This document shows positions 23,748-33,798 of a stretch of 48,351 nucleotides of DNA, piece by piece (within the stretch, counting starts at the first letter, position 1; every line of letters starts with the position of its first letter). Source of the stretch: JBKEDC01 sp047975205 (GTDB lineage Bacteria > Bacteroidota > Bacteroidia > Bacteroidales > Prolixibacteraceae); NCBI GenBank assembly GCA_047975205.1, contig JBKEDC010000044.1, positions 1 through 48,351 on the forward strand, in the 5' to 3' direction. The notes below the pieces were generated by a model. The model did not search any database, had not been told where the DNA came from, and saw nothing but the letters and a program-made list of their open reading frames with translations. Made by a program: the position numbers and the translations under genes.

Positions 23748-23785
23748 AAAAAGGATGTTCCAAAATTTTTGAAACATCCTTTTTT
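23748..23785. terminator. Bidirectional intrinsic terminator
   Basis: AAAAAGGATGTT (23748-23759) and AACATCCTTTTT (23773-23784) form a 12-bp stem with T-runs on both strands. It ends the minus gene at 23805 and backs up the ahcY terminator. Confidence 0.85.
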
Positions 23786-23804
23786 GTATCATAATTACCA
23801 ATAG

Positions 23805-24179
23805 CTACATCAGTATCCATCTGATGGCTGCAAATTCTTCACAAAATGGTTTCAAATTTGCACCTTCAGATTGCCGTTGCATCATGATAAATTCTGCTGT
23901 AAGTTTCGGTCCATCAACAAGTACAGCTATTTTTCGTTGTTTGAACAGTTCTCCATACTCCTTAAAAACATCAGTTACAGTTTTGTAACCGGAGAATCCG
24001 GATTCCAGTTCAATATTGCTTTGGTCTACTAAAAAGCCTTTGCAATCTTTAGGAATATTACCATTCAAAACTAAATTAATCCACATTTCCCGAACATCTG
24101 AAGGGGTAGTTAGTCCATCCCAAGATATTCTGAAAATATTTAGCTCAGTATCGTATGTACAACTAAAATTATCTAACAT
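23805..24179 (-). CDS. Conserved small protein, STAS-like, unknown function
   Basis: The 124-residue soluble protein has no signal peptide. The pattern is beta-rich at the start (FSCTYDTELNIFRISWDG), then a helix, then FLVDQSNIELESG and KIAVLVDGPKLTAEFIM. This resembles a STAS/SpoIIAA-like alpha/beta fold, but no family is recognised with certainty. It has its own -7 box (24219-24226) and a bidirectional terminator, so it is probably monocistronic. The start ATG at 24179 leads straight into the first strand. Confidence 0.7.
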   Translation of the reverse strand: MLDNFSCTYDTELNIFRISWDGLTTPSDVREMWINLVLNGNIPKDCKGFLVDQSNIELESGFSGYKTVTDVFKEYGELFKQRKIAVLVDGPKLTAEFIMMQRQSEGANLKPFCEEFAAIRWILM

Positions 24180-24218
24180 TTATCAATATTACTCCCTAAT
24201 CATTTTTGTGGTGAGTTG

Positions 24219-24226
24219 CAAAGATA
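24219..24226 (-). promoter_or_regulatory. -7 box upstream of the STAS-like gene
   Basis: Reading minus, TATCTTTG is an exact match to TAnnTTTG, 40 bp before the ATG. No -33 TTTG was seen at the right distance. Confidence 0.45.
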
Positions 24227-24304
24227 AGACTTGAATCTTTAAGAACTCCATTACAGTATGTAAATATTTGTTATGGGAATTATTGCACATTAAATAATAA
24301 ATGC

Positions 24305-24745
24305 TTACCCCACCTTAGTATGCTCAGCTATCTTCTTGAATAGAATCTCCATAACCTCTAGTTGGTCATAAGGTACATCTTTTAATATATCTTGCGACAA
24401 CTCAACCGATGATGATCTGGCCTTAGCATGCAATTTCTTTCCGGATTCTGTAAGCATCAAGTTTTTCTTTCTTGCATCAATAAGATCTGTTTCTCTAACT
24501 ACGTAACCTTCTTCAATCAAGGTTTTAACCTGACGTAAAACAATGGTTTTATCCTTTTGCAGCTCGTCAGCTATCTCTTGTTGTGTGGTTCCCTCATTAG
24601 TGTAAATTAGATCTAAAAGAATAAACTGATCAACTTTGATATTTACATTGTCTTTGACAAATTTATTGTCTAATGTTTTTCGAGAACGGATAGATTCTTT
24701 TAAAACAAAAGAAAATAATAGTGACTTCGGATCTAGCTCTTCCAT
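24305..24745 (-). CDS. MarR-family transcriptional regulator
   Basis: The 146-residue protein has the MarR winged-helix layout: an N-terminal dimerisation helix, then EGTTQQEIADELQKDKTIVL as the HTH, REVR/DLIDARKKNLMLTESG as the wing, and C-terminal helices. These regulators usually repress efflux genes and release DNA on ligand binding. It lies 188 bp downstream of the outer-membrane factor on the same strand, past a hairpin, so it probably has its own promoter and controls the adjacent RND operon. That control is inferred. Confidence 0.88.
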   Translation of the reverse strand: MEELDPKSLLFSFVLKESIRSRKTLDNKFVKDNVNIKVDQFILLDLIYTNEGTTQQEIADELQKDKTIVLRQVKTLIEEGYVVRETDLIDARKKNLMLTESGKKLHAKARSSSVELSQDILKDVPYDQLEVMEILFKKIAEHTKVG

Positions 24746-24894
24746 AATTTATCAATTAAAAATACTTTAGAAATTAATTAGTTAGTTTGGTTTATCATGT
24801 TTTTTGAGGTGTAAAATAATACCCCATATATTCAGCGATTGCGAAGTATTACCTAACTTGTTTAATTTAAGTTGGTACAAGCAATCAAAGATGA

Positions 24895-24924
24895 AAATCC
24901 CTCCGCGATAAGGCGGAGGGATTT
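24895..24924 (-). terminator. Hairpin ending the RND efflux operon
   Basis: AAATCCCTCCGC and GCGGAGGGATTT form a perfect 12-bp stem with a 6-nt loop, 10 bp past the outer-membrane-factor stop. The T tail on the minus strand is short (TTTT). Confidence 0.8.
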
Positions 24925-24933
24925 GTAAATGGT

Positions 24934-26349
24934 TTATTCAGCTTCGTTTTCCTCAGCCCATCCGCCTCCTAAGGCTTTATATAGGCTCACAACTGAACCT
25001 AGTTTTTGAAGTTGGTCGCTAGCATCACCCAATTGAGCTTTCAATAGGTTTTGCTGTGCATCAAGAACTTCGGTGTAAGTAGCAGAACCATATATCAATA
25101 ATTCTTGCGTGTAATTAACCGACTTATTCAATGCATCGAGCTGTTTAGTTCGAAGGTCTATTTTATCAGAAATATTTCCGTACTGATTCAAGGCATCGGT
25201 TACTTCTTTTCCTGCGTTCAATAAACTTTTCTTATAACTATTCATAGCTTGAGTTCTTTGCGATTTTGCCACTTCAAGACGAGTCCGATTCATACGCTTA
25301 TTAAAAATTGGAGCTGTCAGCCCGCCAATAAATGATGCAACTAAATGTTCCGGATCAAACATTTCTGCTATGGTAGGCGCACTAAGTCCAACTCCGAAAG
25401 CTTTCAACTTTAATGCCGGATAGAAATATGATTTGGCATTACCCACCATTTCATATGCTGACATTACGGCATATTCAGCTTGCATAACATCCGGACGATT
25501 ATCGAGTAATTGAACCGGAATACCAATATTGATAATCTGAGCAGCTTGTTGATCGGAAAGCGTAGAACGTCTGATTGATCCTTCCGGACGTCCGAGCAAT
25601 ATACTTAGCGTACTTTCTCCCACTTTTATTTGCTGTTTTAAATCAGGGATCGAAATTTCGGCTGCATATTGTGCTGCTTGGCTTTGAACCACGGCAGCCC
25701 CGGTAACTCGTCCACTTTCCTTAAGAACGGTCATCGTTTCATTTAACTTACGATAGTTCTCAACAGATTGTTCTGTTATTTGCAATTGCTTATCAAGAGC
25801 TAACAGTGTATAATAAAGCGTAGCAATATTAGAAATCAAGTTGGTTTGCACAGCCTTCTTAGCAGCATCAGTTCCTAAGAATTTTGCATAGGCTGCACGT
25901 TTTGCCGTACGCATCTTTCCCCAAATATCAACTTCCCAGGAAGCATTTCCAGATAAAGAGTTAATGTTGATATTATCAGTAGGAATAACAGACTCAGCTG
26001 CTTTGGCAACTCCCAATTGATACATATTCATTCCAACTCCAACGGTAGGCCATTGGGCAGCTTTACTTTGCTTAAAGTATGATTGAGCTTGCTTTACGCT
26101 TTCTATTGCATTTTGCAAATCATAGTTATGGCTCAAGCCCTCGTCGATCAGATTAACCAAGACCGTGTCATTGAAAAAGTCGCGCCATTGCATTAATCCT
26201 AAGTTCTGAGTACTATCGCCTTCCTGACCTCCATAAACGTTATCAGCCATAGATGTGTCTCGTTCATAATGACGGTTACCACTACAAGCTAAAACCAAGG
26301 TAGATATAACGATAGCCAACGTTATATTTTTTATACTATTGATTTTCAT
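24934..26349 (-). CDS. Outer-membrane efflux lipoprotein (TolC/OprM-like)
   Basis: The outer-membrane channel of the tripartite pump. This 471-residue protein has a lipoprotein signal (lipobox LVLAC near residue 22), as in OprM/NodT members. Two repeats of outer-membrane-factor helices are visible, with sequences such as LLGRPEGSI, DNRPDVMQAEYAVMSAYEMV and the C-terminal TYTEVLDAQQNLLKAQL. It is 19 bp from the pump gene and is the last gene of the operon. Confidence 0.92.
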   Translation of the reverse strand: MKINSIKNITLAIVISTLVLACSGNRHYERDTSMADNVYGGQEGDSTQNLGLMQWRDFFNDTVLVNLIDEGLSHNYDLQNAIESVKQAQSYFKQSKAAQWPTVGVGMNMYQLGVAKAAESVIPTDNININSLSGNASWEVDIWGKMRTAKRAAYAKFLGTDAAKKAVQTNLISNIATLYYTLLALDKQLQITEQSVENYRKLNETMTVLKESGRVTGAAVVQSQAAQYAAEISIPDLKQQIKVGESTLSILLGRPEGSIRRSTLSDQQAAQIINIGIPVQLLDNRPDVMQAEYAVMSAYEMVGNAKSYFYPALKLKAFGVGLSAPTIAEMFDPEHLVASFIGGLTAPIFNKRMNRTRLEVAKSQRTQAMNSYKKSLLNAGKEVTDALNQYGNISDKIDLRTKQLDALNKSVNYTQELLIYGSATYTEVLDAQQNLLKAQLGDASDQLQKLGSVVSLYKALGGGWAEENEAE

Positions 26350-26368
26350 ATCAATTTATTTCTGTGGT

Positions 26369-29300
26369 TTAATCTAAGTTATTCGTATCTGATATTTCCT
26401 CTTCGTACTTCTTGCCGGTCACTTTTTCTTGCAGAGTTTGGAATATCACAAACAATGTAGGAATAACCAAGATACCAATCATTGTACCTATGAAAAGTCC
26501 GCCGATAGCACCGGAACCAATCGACATATTTGCATTAGCACCTACACCTCCGCGTAAGATAAGAGGGAGCAGACCAATAATGAATGCAAACGAGGTCATC
26601 AAGATAGGACGCAAACGAGCAGTAGCTCCTTCCAATGCAGCTTGTTTGATAGACATCCCTTTATGGCGTCTCTGAAGAGCAAATTCTACTATCAAGATAG
26701 CATTCTTCGCCAGTAGCCCGATAAGCATAACCATCGATATTTGTAGGTAAATATTGTTACTTACCCCCATTAGGCGAGCAAAAATAAACACCCCTGCCAA
26801 ACCGATAGGCAAAGAGAAGATAATTGCTAAAGGCAAGATGTAACTTTCGTATTGGGCACATAATAAGAAATAAACGAATATTAAACTTAATATGAAAATA
26901 ATGATTGTTGAACCTCCCGACTCAATTTCTTCGCGAGTAATACCCGAGAAGTCGTAGCTATAACCCATTGGAAGCTCTTCGCTTGCTATTTTTTGAATGG
27001 CTGCAATGGCTTCACCAGTACTGTAACCTGCGTTAGGCTGACCGGTAATTTCGATAGATGTATATAAGTTGAAGCGAGTCATGTTTTCAGGTCCTGATGT
27101 CGGATTCACAGTCACAAACTGCGATAACGGAGCCATTTCACCTGAGGCTGTACGGATTTTCATTACATTCAGCTCTTCCATATTACCTCTATGAGCAGCA
27201 TCGGTTTGTAGCATCACACGATATTGTTTACCGAATCGATTAAAGTCTGACACATATAAACCGCCAATATATCCTTGTAAAGCAGCAAGTACATCGCTCA
27301 CCTGTATTCCCGATAGCATACAACGTGCAGCATCTACATCAACAATATATTGAGGGAAGTTAGTACTGAAAGAAGTTTGAGCATATTGAATTTCCGGGCA
27401 TTCGTTAAGTTTCTCCAAGAAGCTTTTCGATACTTTCTCAAAGTCTTTAATATCTCCACCTGTTCTATCTTCTAATTTCAATTCGAAACCGCCGGTGATA
27501 GAGAAACCCGGAACCATTGGAGGAGAGAAAATAATCACACGGGCATCTTTAATGCCTGATGTGGCTGCATAGAGCTTCTTGATAACTGAGAATTGATCTT
27601 GACCTTCCTCCGTACGTTCTTCAAAAGGTGTCATTTTACAAATCAACATACCGTAAGAGCTACCATAACCGGCAATCAGAGAGTAACCGGAAACCATGGT
27701 GCGAGATTCTATTTCAGGAACAGTTTTTATAATTGAATCTACTTTAGCTACCACGTCAAGTGTTCGTTCGTTAGATGTTGCCTGAGGCATTTGAATATCA
27801 ACCATCAAACGACCAGTGTCTTCATCAGGAACAAATGCTGTAGGAGCTGTTTTCATGAGATAGACAAATAGCACAGCGAACACTAGAATAATACCCACTG
27901 CCATCCAAGGTTTCTTCAAGAAACGGCTGGTAGTTTTCTGATATTTATTGGTAAATGCACCAAATCCGGCGTTGAAAGCCGTAAAGAACTTTTCCTTAAA
28001 GTTTTTCTTGTGTCCTTCTTCTCCTTCATGGTGAGGTTTTAAGAATAGAGCACACAAGGCAGGACTTAATGTAAGGGCATTTACTGCCGACAAAAGAATG
28101 GATACTACAAGGGTAACCCCAAATTGTTGATAGAATACACCCGTTGAACCTGATATGAAAGTTACGGGAATGAACACTCCACACATCACTAAGGTGATAG
28201 AAACAATAGCACCGGAAATTTCACTCATGGCAGAAATGGCAGCTTCTTTCGCATTGTTGGCTCCTTCTTCCATTTTGGCATGCACCGCTTCCACCACCAC
28301 AATGGCATCATCGACCACAATACCAATTGCCAATACCATAGCAAATAAAGTAAGTAAATTTATAGTATATCCGAATACATTCAAGAAGAAGAATGTACCG
28401 ATAATCGCTACCGGAACGGCAATGGCAGGAATAATAGTAGCTCTGAAATCTTGCAAGAAGACGAAAACTACAATGAACACCAATATGAAGGCCTCAAAAA
28501 GAGTGTGTAACACCTCTTCGATAGAAGCATCCAAGAATTCATTGGTGTCTGTCAAAATTTTATAATCGATTCCCGGAGGAAATGATTCGGCTGCCTTACT
28601 AATTTGCTTTTTACAGTTAATGATAACATCACGAGCATTCGAACCTGCCGCTTGATAAATAGCCATGGTAACTGCCGGCTTAGCCTGACAGAGCGTATTG
28701 GCAGTATAGTTCAATGCTCCAAGTTCAATATTGGCAACGTCTTTCAGGCGTAAAACAGTTCCGTCAGGATTTGCTTTTACCACAACATTACCGAACTCTT
28801 TTTCTGTTTGCAAACGACCCTTGTAGCGAATAACATATTCGTAACTTTGGTTGTTTTCTTGGCCGAAACGTCCGGGAGCTGCCTCCATATTTTGAGCTTT
28901 CAAAGCTGCAGCGATGTCTGATGGCATTAATTTGCTGCTGGCCATTTCTTCCGGCTTCAACCAAACACGCATAGAATATAACCGGTTTGAGAAAATCATC
29001 GCTTCACCAACACCCGATACCCGCTTGATTTGAGGAGTAAGGTTAATGTCGCAATAGTTTTGCAAGAATGTTTGGTCATAACGACCATCAGGGCTATAAA
29101 CTGAAGCAACCATAAGCATACTTGTTTGTCGCTTGTTGGTGGTTATACCCGCCTTGGTAACCTCACTCGGAAGCATGGCATTGGCTTGTGCTACTCGGTT
29201 TTGCACTTTCACCGCTGCCATATCAGCATCAGTTCCTTGCTTGAAATATACACGAATAGCAGCAGTACCGTTATTACTTGCTGTGGAAGTCATGTAAATC

Positions 29301-29524
29301 ATATCTTCCACACCGTTAATTTGCTCTTCTATCGGAACAACCACAGAGCGCATAACAGTACCTGCATCGGCTCCGGTATAGTTAGCTCTAACTAAAATGG
29401 TTGGCGGAGCAATGTCCGGATACTGTTCTATGGGGAGAGCCGTTATACCTAATCCCCCCAGAATTACTATGATAATAGAAATTACCGTAGAAAGTACGGG
29501 TCTTTCAATAAATCGTCTAAGCAT
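26369..29524 (-). CDS. RND multidrug efflux pump, inner-membrane transporter (HAE1/AcrB-like)
   Basis: A proton-driven trimeric exporter of drugs or other amphiphiles. The 1051-residue length is standard. The twelve-helix, two-half design is visible: N-terminal MLRRFIERPVLSTVISIIIV, paired acidic residues in GIVVDDAIVVVEAV (TM4), the partner Lys in GLLAKNAILIVEFA (TM10), and porter-domain motifs. It lies 22 bp after the adaptor gene and 19 bp before the outer-membrane factor. Substrates cannot be read from sequence. Confidence 0.97.
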   Translation of the reverse strand: MLRRFIERPVLSTVISIIIVILGGLGITALPIEQYPDIAPPTILVRANYTGADAGTVMRSVVVPIEEQINGVEDMIYMTSTASNNGTAAIRVYFKQGTDADMAAVKVQNRVAQANAMLPSEVTKAGITTNKRQTSMLMVASVYSPDGRYDQTFLQNYCDINLTPQIKRVSGVGEAMIFSNRLYSMRVWLKPEEMASSKLMPSDIAAALKAQNMEAAPGRFGQENNQSYEYVIRYKGRLQTEKEFGNVVVKANPDGTVLRLKDVANIELGALNYTANTLCQAKPAVTMAIYQAAGSNARDVIINCKKQISKAAESFPPGIDYKILTDTNEFLDASIEEVLHTLFEAFILVFIVVFVFLQDFRATIIPAIAVPVAIIGTFFFLNVFGYTINLLTLFAMVLAIGIVVDDAIVVVEAVHAKMEEGANNAKEAAISAMSEISGAIVSITLVMCGVFIPVTFISGSTGVFYQQFGVTLVVSILLSAVNALTLSPALCALFLKPHHEGEEGHKKNFKEKFFTAFNAGFGAFTNKYQKTTSRFLKKPWMAVGIILVFAVLFVYLMKTAPTAFVPDEDTGRLMVDIQMPQATSNERTLDVVAKVDSIIKTVPEIESRTMVSGYSLIAGYGSSYGMLICKMTPFEERTEEGQDQFSVIKKLYAATSGIKDARVIIFSPPMVPGFSITGGFELKLEDRTGGDIKDFEKVSKSFLEKLNECPEIQYAQTSFSTNFPQYIVDVDAARCMLSGIQVSDVLAALQGYIGGLYVSDFNRFGKQYRVMLQTDAAHRGNMEELNVMKIRTASGEMAPLSQFVTVNPTSGPENMTRFNLYTSIEITGQPNAGYSTGEAIAAIQKIASEELPMGYSYDFSGITREEIESGGSTIIIFILSLIFVYFLLCAQYESYILPLAIIFSLPIGLAGVFIFARLMGVSNNIYLQISMVMLIGLLAKNAILIVEFALQRRHKGMSIKQAALEGATARLRPILMTSFAFIIGLLPLILRGGVGANANMSIGSGAIGGLFIGTMIGILVIPTLFVIFQTLQEKVTGKKYEEEISDTNNLD

Positions 29525-29546
29525 TTTCGATATCTTTTTAGGGTGA

Positions 29547-30695
29547 TTATTCTACGCTGTCTGTAAGTTGCACATCTTTAGGCTCTACTTTCATACCATC
29601 CTTAAGTTTGGCAACGCCATCAATTATAACTTTATCACCGGCTTTAAGTCCTTTGGTTACTACGTAATAATTCCTTAAGCTTCCTGCTCTTACTTCGACA
29701 GGAGTGTTTACTGCTGTGTTATCGGCTCCGAGAACATACACGAAATGTTTGTTTTGAACAACGCTGATAGCACTCTGAGGCACTACAATTGCGTGAGGAA
29801 TTTTTGTTTCCATGCGCACTTTGCCACTAGCTCCGGAACGAAGAATATCTCTTGAATTAGGGAAATTAGCACGAATAAGTACTGATCCCGTAGAAACGTC
29901 AACCAAACCACTGGCAGTTTCGATTTTTCCTTTTTCGTTATAAACTAAGCCATCGGCAAGTTCTAATTTTACAGGAGGAAGATTTTTAATCTTTTCCTTA
30001 GTCGATGTGCCTTCTAACTTTTGCAATAGCGCAAAATATTCTTTTTCATTCACAGCGAAGTAAGCATACATCTCTTCGGTATCAGATACTGTGGTCAGCG
30101 GTTTTGGTGAAGTACTGCTCACCAAGGCTCCTACACGATAAGGGAAATTACCGATTACGCCATCTACCGGGCTTGTAATGATGGCATAGTTTAAGTTCGC
30201 TTGGGCACTGGCTAAAGCAGCTTGAGCTTCTGCTAGAGCAGATTTTGCAGACATTAAGCCTGTTTCGGCCGTTTTAAGTTCGAATTCACTAACAATGTCT
30301 TGTTCCACCAAGGGTTTAGTTCTTTCAACAGTTAATTCTGCAGTTTCCACCTTTGATTTGGCAACTTTTACTTGAGCTTCGGCTGAATTTACCTGAGCTC
30401 TTAAATTATCGGCATTGATAGAAAATAGTGTCTGACCCTTTTTTACATGATCACCTTCATCAACGTATATTTTTTCAATATAACCTGATACTCGTGGTCG
30501 AATTTCAACGGTTTGTTTTCCTTCAATAGTTGTCGGGTATTCCTTAAAAAGGACTACATCTTTGGGCTGGAGAGTCGTTACTTTACGTTCTCCGGCAGTT
30601 GTGGTGTTTGCCTGCTTCGACTTGGGGCTACATGCGCTAACCATTAAGGCAAGCAAAGCAAACACAAAGGTTTTTGAGTTAGTTATTGTTTTCAT
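29547..30695 (-). CDS. RND efflux membrane-fusion (periplasmic adaptor) lipoprotein, AcrA-like
   Basis: This 382-residue protein has a lipobox (MVSAC) after an N-terminal hydrophobic segment. The order is that of AcrA: a lipoyl half-motif (GYIEKIYVDEGDHVKKGQTL), an alpha-hairpin coiled coil (about 95-165), the second lipoyl half (ITSPVDGVIG), and beta-barrel and membrane-proximal domains (VVPQSAISV). It is the first gene of the operon. The 113 bp upstream are AT-rich and hold ACTAACG and AATTAATT half-sites also seen near the MarR gene. Confidence 0.93.
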   Translation of the reverse strand: MKTITNSKTFVFALLALMVSACSPKSKQANTTTAGERKVTTLQPKDVVLFKEYPTTIEGKQTVEIRPRVSGYIEKIYVDEGDHVKKGQTLFSINADNLRAQVNSAEAQVKVAKSKVETAELTVERTKPLVEQDIVSEFELKTAETGLMSAKSALAEAQAALASAQANLNYAIITSPVDGVIGNFPYRVGALVSSTSPKPLTTVSDTEEMYAYFAVNEKEYFALLQKLEGTSTKEKIKNLPPVKLELADGLVYNEKGKIETASGLVDVSTGSVLIRANFPNSRDILRSGASGKVRMETKIPHAIVVPQSAISVVQNKHFVYVLGADNTAVNTPVEVRAGSLRNYYVVTKGLKAGDKVIIDGVAKLKDGMKVEPKDVQLTDSVE

Positions 30696-30808
30696 TTTTT
30701 ACTTTGGTATTAATTTTTACTAACGTTTGAATTAATTGTAAAATATATTTTAATGCGCTAAATATAAAGATAATAACAGACGCTTATTTTAAATATTATA
30801 TTATTTAA

Positions 30809-31819
30809 CTAACTTTTAGCTTGATAAGCTGAATTGTTTAAAATAAGTTTCGTTTTCTTATCAGCCATAAGCTGAGCCAAGGTAACATCAGGATTATGCT
30901 CCATGTAAGATTTCACAATCTGCCATCCTAACCAGCAACCGGTTCTACCCGGCGATTCAGCAGAAAAACTCGAAGTATATGGCGCATCTCCGGTATAACG
31001 AATGATATCCATGCGGTTAGTAGAAAACAACATCTTATTTTCTGCCAAGTATCGCCACATATCTCCTTCGTTTTTTTTGCAAAAGTCTAACTGTTTCTGA
31101 GTAAAGCCTATTCTAACAGAATCTGCCAACTCCGGCAAAGTAGCCTCCAACATGTATTGTAATTTTCCCTCATAAATCATTTTATCAATAAGTTGGTGCC
31201 CATAACCTACAAATGGAAACTGAACGGTGCTCCAAGCATAAATAGCATCGCTGAGTATTTTCTGAGGATACATATTCATCTGTTGATAATTACTAATGCC
31301 CAATCTCGGATAATAAGGGCAATCTCTTCCCAAATATTTATCAACACCAATTCCGAGCAGACTATCGGTCATTACTATAGACTGATTAAATCCACTTATA
31401 CAAGTGAATACTTTAGGTATTGTTTTATCGGGGAAATAATGATGGTAATACTTGAAAGCCTTATCAAGCTGTTCTTTCAGCTGTTCTTTATTGATTCTTT
31501 CATCAACTAAAGATTTAGTTGCTCGCATGGTGGTGTCGTTCACAAATGAGTTTAGCAACCCAATTACTCCCTTATCTTCCGGATAGCCGATGCGAATAAC
31601 TTCGGTAGTAAATAAAGGTAAGATGCCAGGATATTGGCTTTGAAGCTTTCTGATGTCTGAGTCACCAATAGAATCTAGGGCAAATAAATCGCTGTCGAAG
31701 TTCTGAAAAACGAAGTTCGTTCGAATATTTGATAAATCAACATGCTCAAACTTGTTCTTTTGACAAGACAACAAGCAAACAGCCAACAATAAAAATGTAA
31801 TGATATTTATCTTTTTCAT
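30809..31819 (-). CDS. GldB-like lipoprotein
   Basis: The 336-residue protein has a signal peptide and lipobox (CLLSC at about 15-19). The mature part opens with the GldB-type pattern FQNFDSDLFALDS, followed by LQSQYPGILPLF and a region with YYHHYFPDKTIPKVFTCISG. GldB is needed for gliding in flavobacteria, but related proteins occur in non-gliding Bacteroidales with unknown roles. It probably sits in the outer membrane facing the periplasm. It is monocistronic. Confidence 0.85.
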   Translation of the reverse strand: MKKINIITFLLLAVCLLSCQKNKFEHVDLSNIRTNFVFQNFDSDLFALDSIGDSDIRKLQSQYPGILPLFTTEVIRIGYPEDKGVIGLLNSFVNDTTMRATKSLVDERINKEQLKEQLDKAFKYYHHYFPDKTIPKVFTCISGFNQSIVMTDSLLGIGVDKYLGRDCPYYPRLGISNYQQMNMYPQKILSDAIYAWSTVQFPFVGYGHQLIDKMIYEGKLQYMLEATLPELADSVRIGFTQKQLDFCKKNEGDMWRYLAENKMLFSTNRMDIIRYTGDAPYTSSFSAESPGRTGCWLGWQIVKSYMEHNPDVTLAQLMADKKTKLILNNSAYQAKS

Positions 31820-32563
31820 CTTTGATTATCTAAGTTTAAACAAAAAACATATGCTATGCGTGCGGTTTTCATGTTGATTGTTATAAAAAACGAAAAATGG
31901 GTTTAAATAGTTGTGCGCAAAAGTAGAAATTTAAAGCAGCTTAGATTTATCACTTTTCATAACAAATCATTAGCATACTTATTTTATGATAAAATTTCAA
32001 TAGCTATTAGCTTTTCAAATAAAATAGATTTACATATGTAACTATATTAAAATAAACAGATTAACAATAAAATAGTTTGATGAGTCACCTATTTTATTGT
32101 TGAAAGTATGTGTATTTATAAACTAAATTAATGTTGCTCTTGATTAAAAAAACTAATGATTTACATTTAAATATTTGAAAAATAGATGTTTAGTCTTATA
32201 TTTATATCAATTCTTAACGAGAATGTATCATAATCACTGTTTTTGCATCTTTTATCTAGCAGGAATGTACGTTATGATTGTTTGTTGTATGAATTCTCAT
32301 TGAATGAAACGAATAAAATTAATTATCTGAGGCTTTTCTTTAGAAGAAATGATGCAAATATATAACAGGTGTGGGTTTTCCTGATTCATTAAAAGTAGAA
32401 ATATGTCTGGTTGCTTGTTTCTTTAGCGCAGAGCAAGAAGTTGTTTAATCTGTGAAATGCCAACTGCTATTTTTCCAAACAATCGGTAGGCGAACTTTCT
32501 TAATTATTAGCAAGATTAATTGTAGATTGCACAAGTTCAAACTCACTCATTACAAATAAACAT
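31820..32563. other. Long AT-rich intergenic region with a 13-bp inverted repeat
   Basis: No gene is seen in these 744 bp. AACAATAAAATAG (32063-32075) and CTATTTTATTGTT (32089-32101) are exact reverse complements with a 13-nt loop. The repeat may be a transcript end or a protein site. No exact TAnnTTTG promoter was found close to the hydrolase start at 32564. Confidence 0.6.
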
Positions 32564-33478
32564 ATGAAGTCTAATAAAATTGCTTGGATATTTTTTCTTT
32601 TCTGCGCGTTTATCCAACCCCTCTACGCTCAAGAGAAAATAGCTTTATGGCCTGATGGTAAGATGATAAACTCTAAGGGGAAAAAACTAGATTGGATAGA
32701 GAGTAGGGAGCGTGTTACACAAGTTGATAAACCTTTTATGTATGCTTATTTCACATCAAAGGAAGAAAATAAAAATAGTGCAGTGTTAATTTTTCCTCCC
32801 GGAGGATATCAAAAGCTGACTTATAATGTAGCTGGAATTCAATTGGCTAAATGGTTTAATACTATAGGTATTAATGCTTTCGTAGTGATGAATCGTTTAC
32901 CTACCTCTCCCGATTTAAAGGAACCTTGTTATGGTGCATTGCAAGATGCGCAACGCGCTATGAAAATTGTGCGTTCGCAGGCTGCAGAATGGGAGATAGA
33001 CCCCAAAAAAATTGGAGTAATGGGGTGTTCTGCCGGAGGCGGTGTAGCGGCAAATGTGGCAACTATCAGGCAAGATGTATCATCAATTGGCGATAGCCTT
33101 GATGCCGTGAGCCATGTTCCTAATTTCCAGATATTGATTTCGGCTGTAATAAGTATGGGTGAATATGGGCATAAGGGAAGTAAAGAAGCATTATTGGGTG
33201 AACATCCTACTGATGAAAAAATTCACTTCTTCTCTAATGAACTTCAAGTAACACCCGACACTCCTAAAGCATTCATTGTGCATGCCAATGATGATCCGGT
33301 TGTTAATCCGATTAACAGCGTGATGTATTATCAGGCATTGAGGAAAAAGAACGTTGATGCAGCTTTATTTATATTTCCCCACGGAGGGCATTCCATCGCA
33401 TTGAGGAATAATCCGCTAACTACAAATCATTGGACAAATCTTTGTGAATCATGGTTGAAAGAAATGGGTTTTTTATAG
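32564..33478 (+). CDS. Secreted alpha/beta hydrolase (esterase/acetylxylan esterase-like)
   Basis: This 304-residue protein has an N-terminal signal peptide (about 1-22, ending PLYAQ). The alpha/beta-hydrolase core shows an oxyanion segment FPPGGYQ, the nucleophile elbow MGCSAGG (Ser about 157), the acid in HANDDPVV and the His in PHGGHSIAL. It resembles periplasmic carbohydrate esterases of Bacteroidetes that deacetylate xylan or related sugars. The true substrate is unknown. No polysaccharide-utilisation genes flank it in this window. Confidence 0.85.
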   Translation: MKSNKIAWIFFLFCAFIQPLYAQEKIALWPDGKMINSKGKKLDWIESRERVTQVDKPFMYAYFTSKEENKNSAVLIFPPGGYQKLTYNVAGIQLAKWFNTIGINAFVVMNRLPTSPDLKEPCYGALQDAQRAMKIVRSQAAEWEIDPKKIGVMGCSAGGGVAANVATIRQDVSSIGDSLDAVSHVPNFQILISAVISMGEYGHKGSKEALLGEHPTDEKIHFFSNELQVTPDTPKAFIVHANDDPVVNPINSVMYYQALRKKNVDAALFIFPHGGHSIALRNNPLTTNHWTNLCESWLKEMGFL

Positions 33479-33798
33479 TCGGAGGCTACACATCGATAAA
33501 AAATCGCATCACATTTCTAATTGGTATGATGCTGCCTTTTTATTGTCAATAGTAAGTGATGGTATAGCTGATGCTGTTTTCTCTATAATCGGTGATTTTT
33601 CTTTCAACGTTATTGCATGATTTAAGAATTATGAGTGATTATTGGTTTTTATGACGTGGTATATCATTTATTTACAAACTGTTTAACAAAACATTTTGAT
33701 TTATTTAGTTGCTTATTTAATATTGACAAAATTACGGAATATTAACTTATGAAAGAAAGGCTTTAGTCTAACTCATAAGCTGAGACTGATACACAGTC
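33479..33798. other. Intergenic DNA, no gene seen
   Basis: These 320 bp are AT-rich and follow the esterase-like gene. I find no ORF with support, no clear terminator and no promoter of good quality. Confidence 0.5.

Noticed and set aside
28155..28565. ORFs antisense to the RND pump gene
   Set aside because: These are shadow frames caused by the codon bias of the large minus-strand gene, with no start signal or homology.
31820..32563. A hidden small RNA such as 6S RNA
   Set aside because: Only one AT-rich hairpin was found. No promoter-plus-terminator pair or recognisable RNA fold could be supported.
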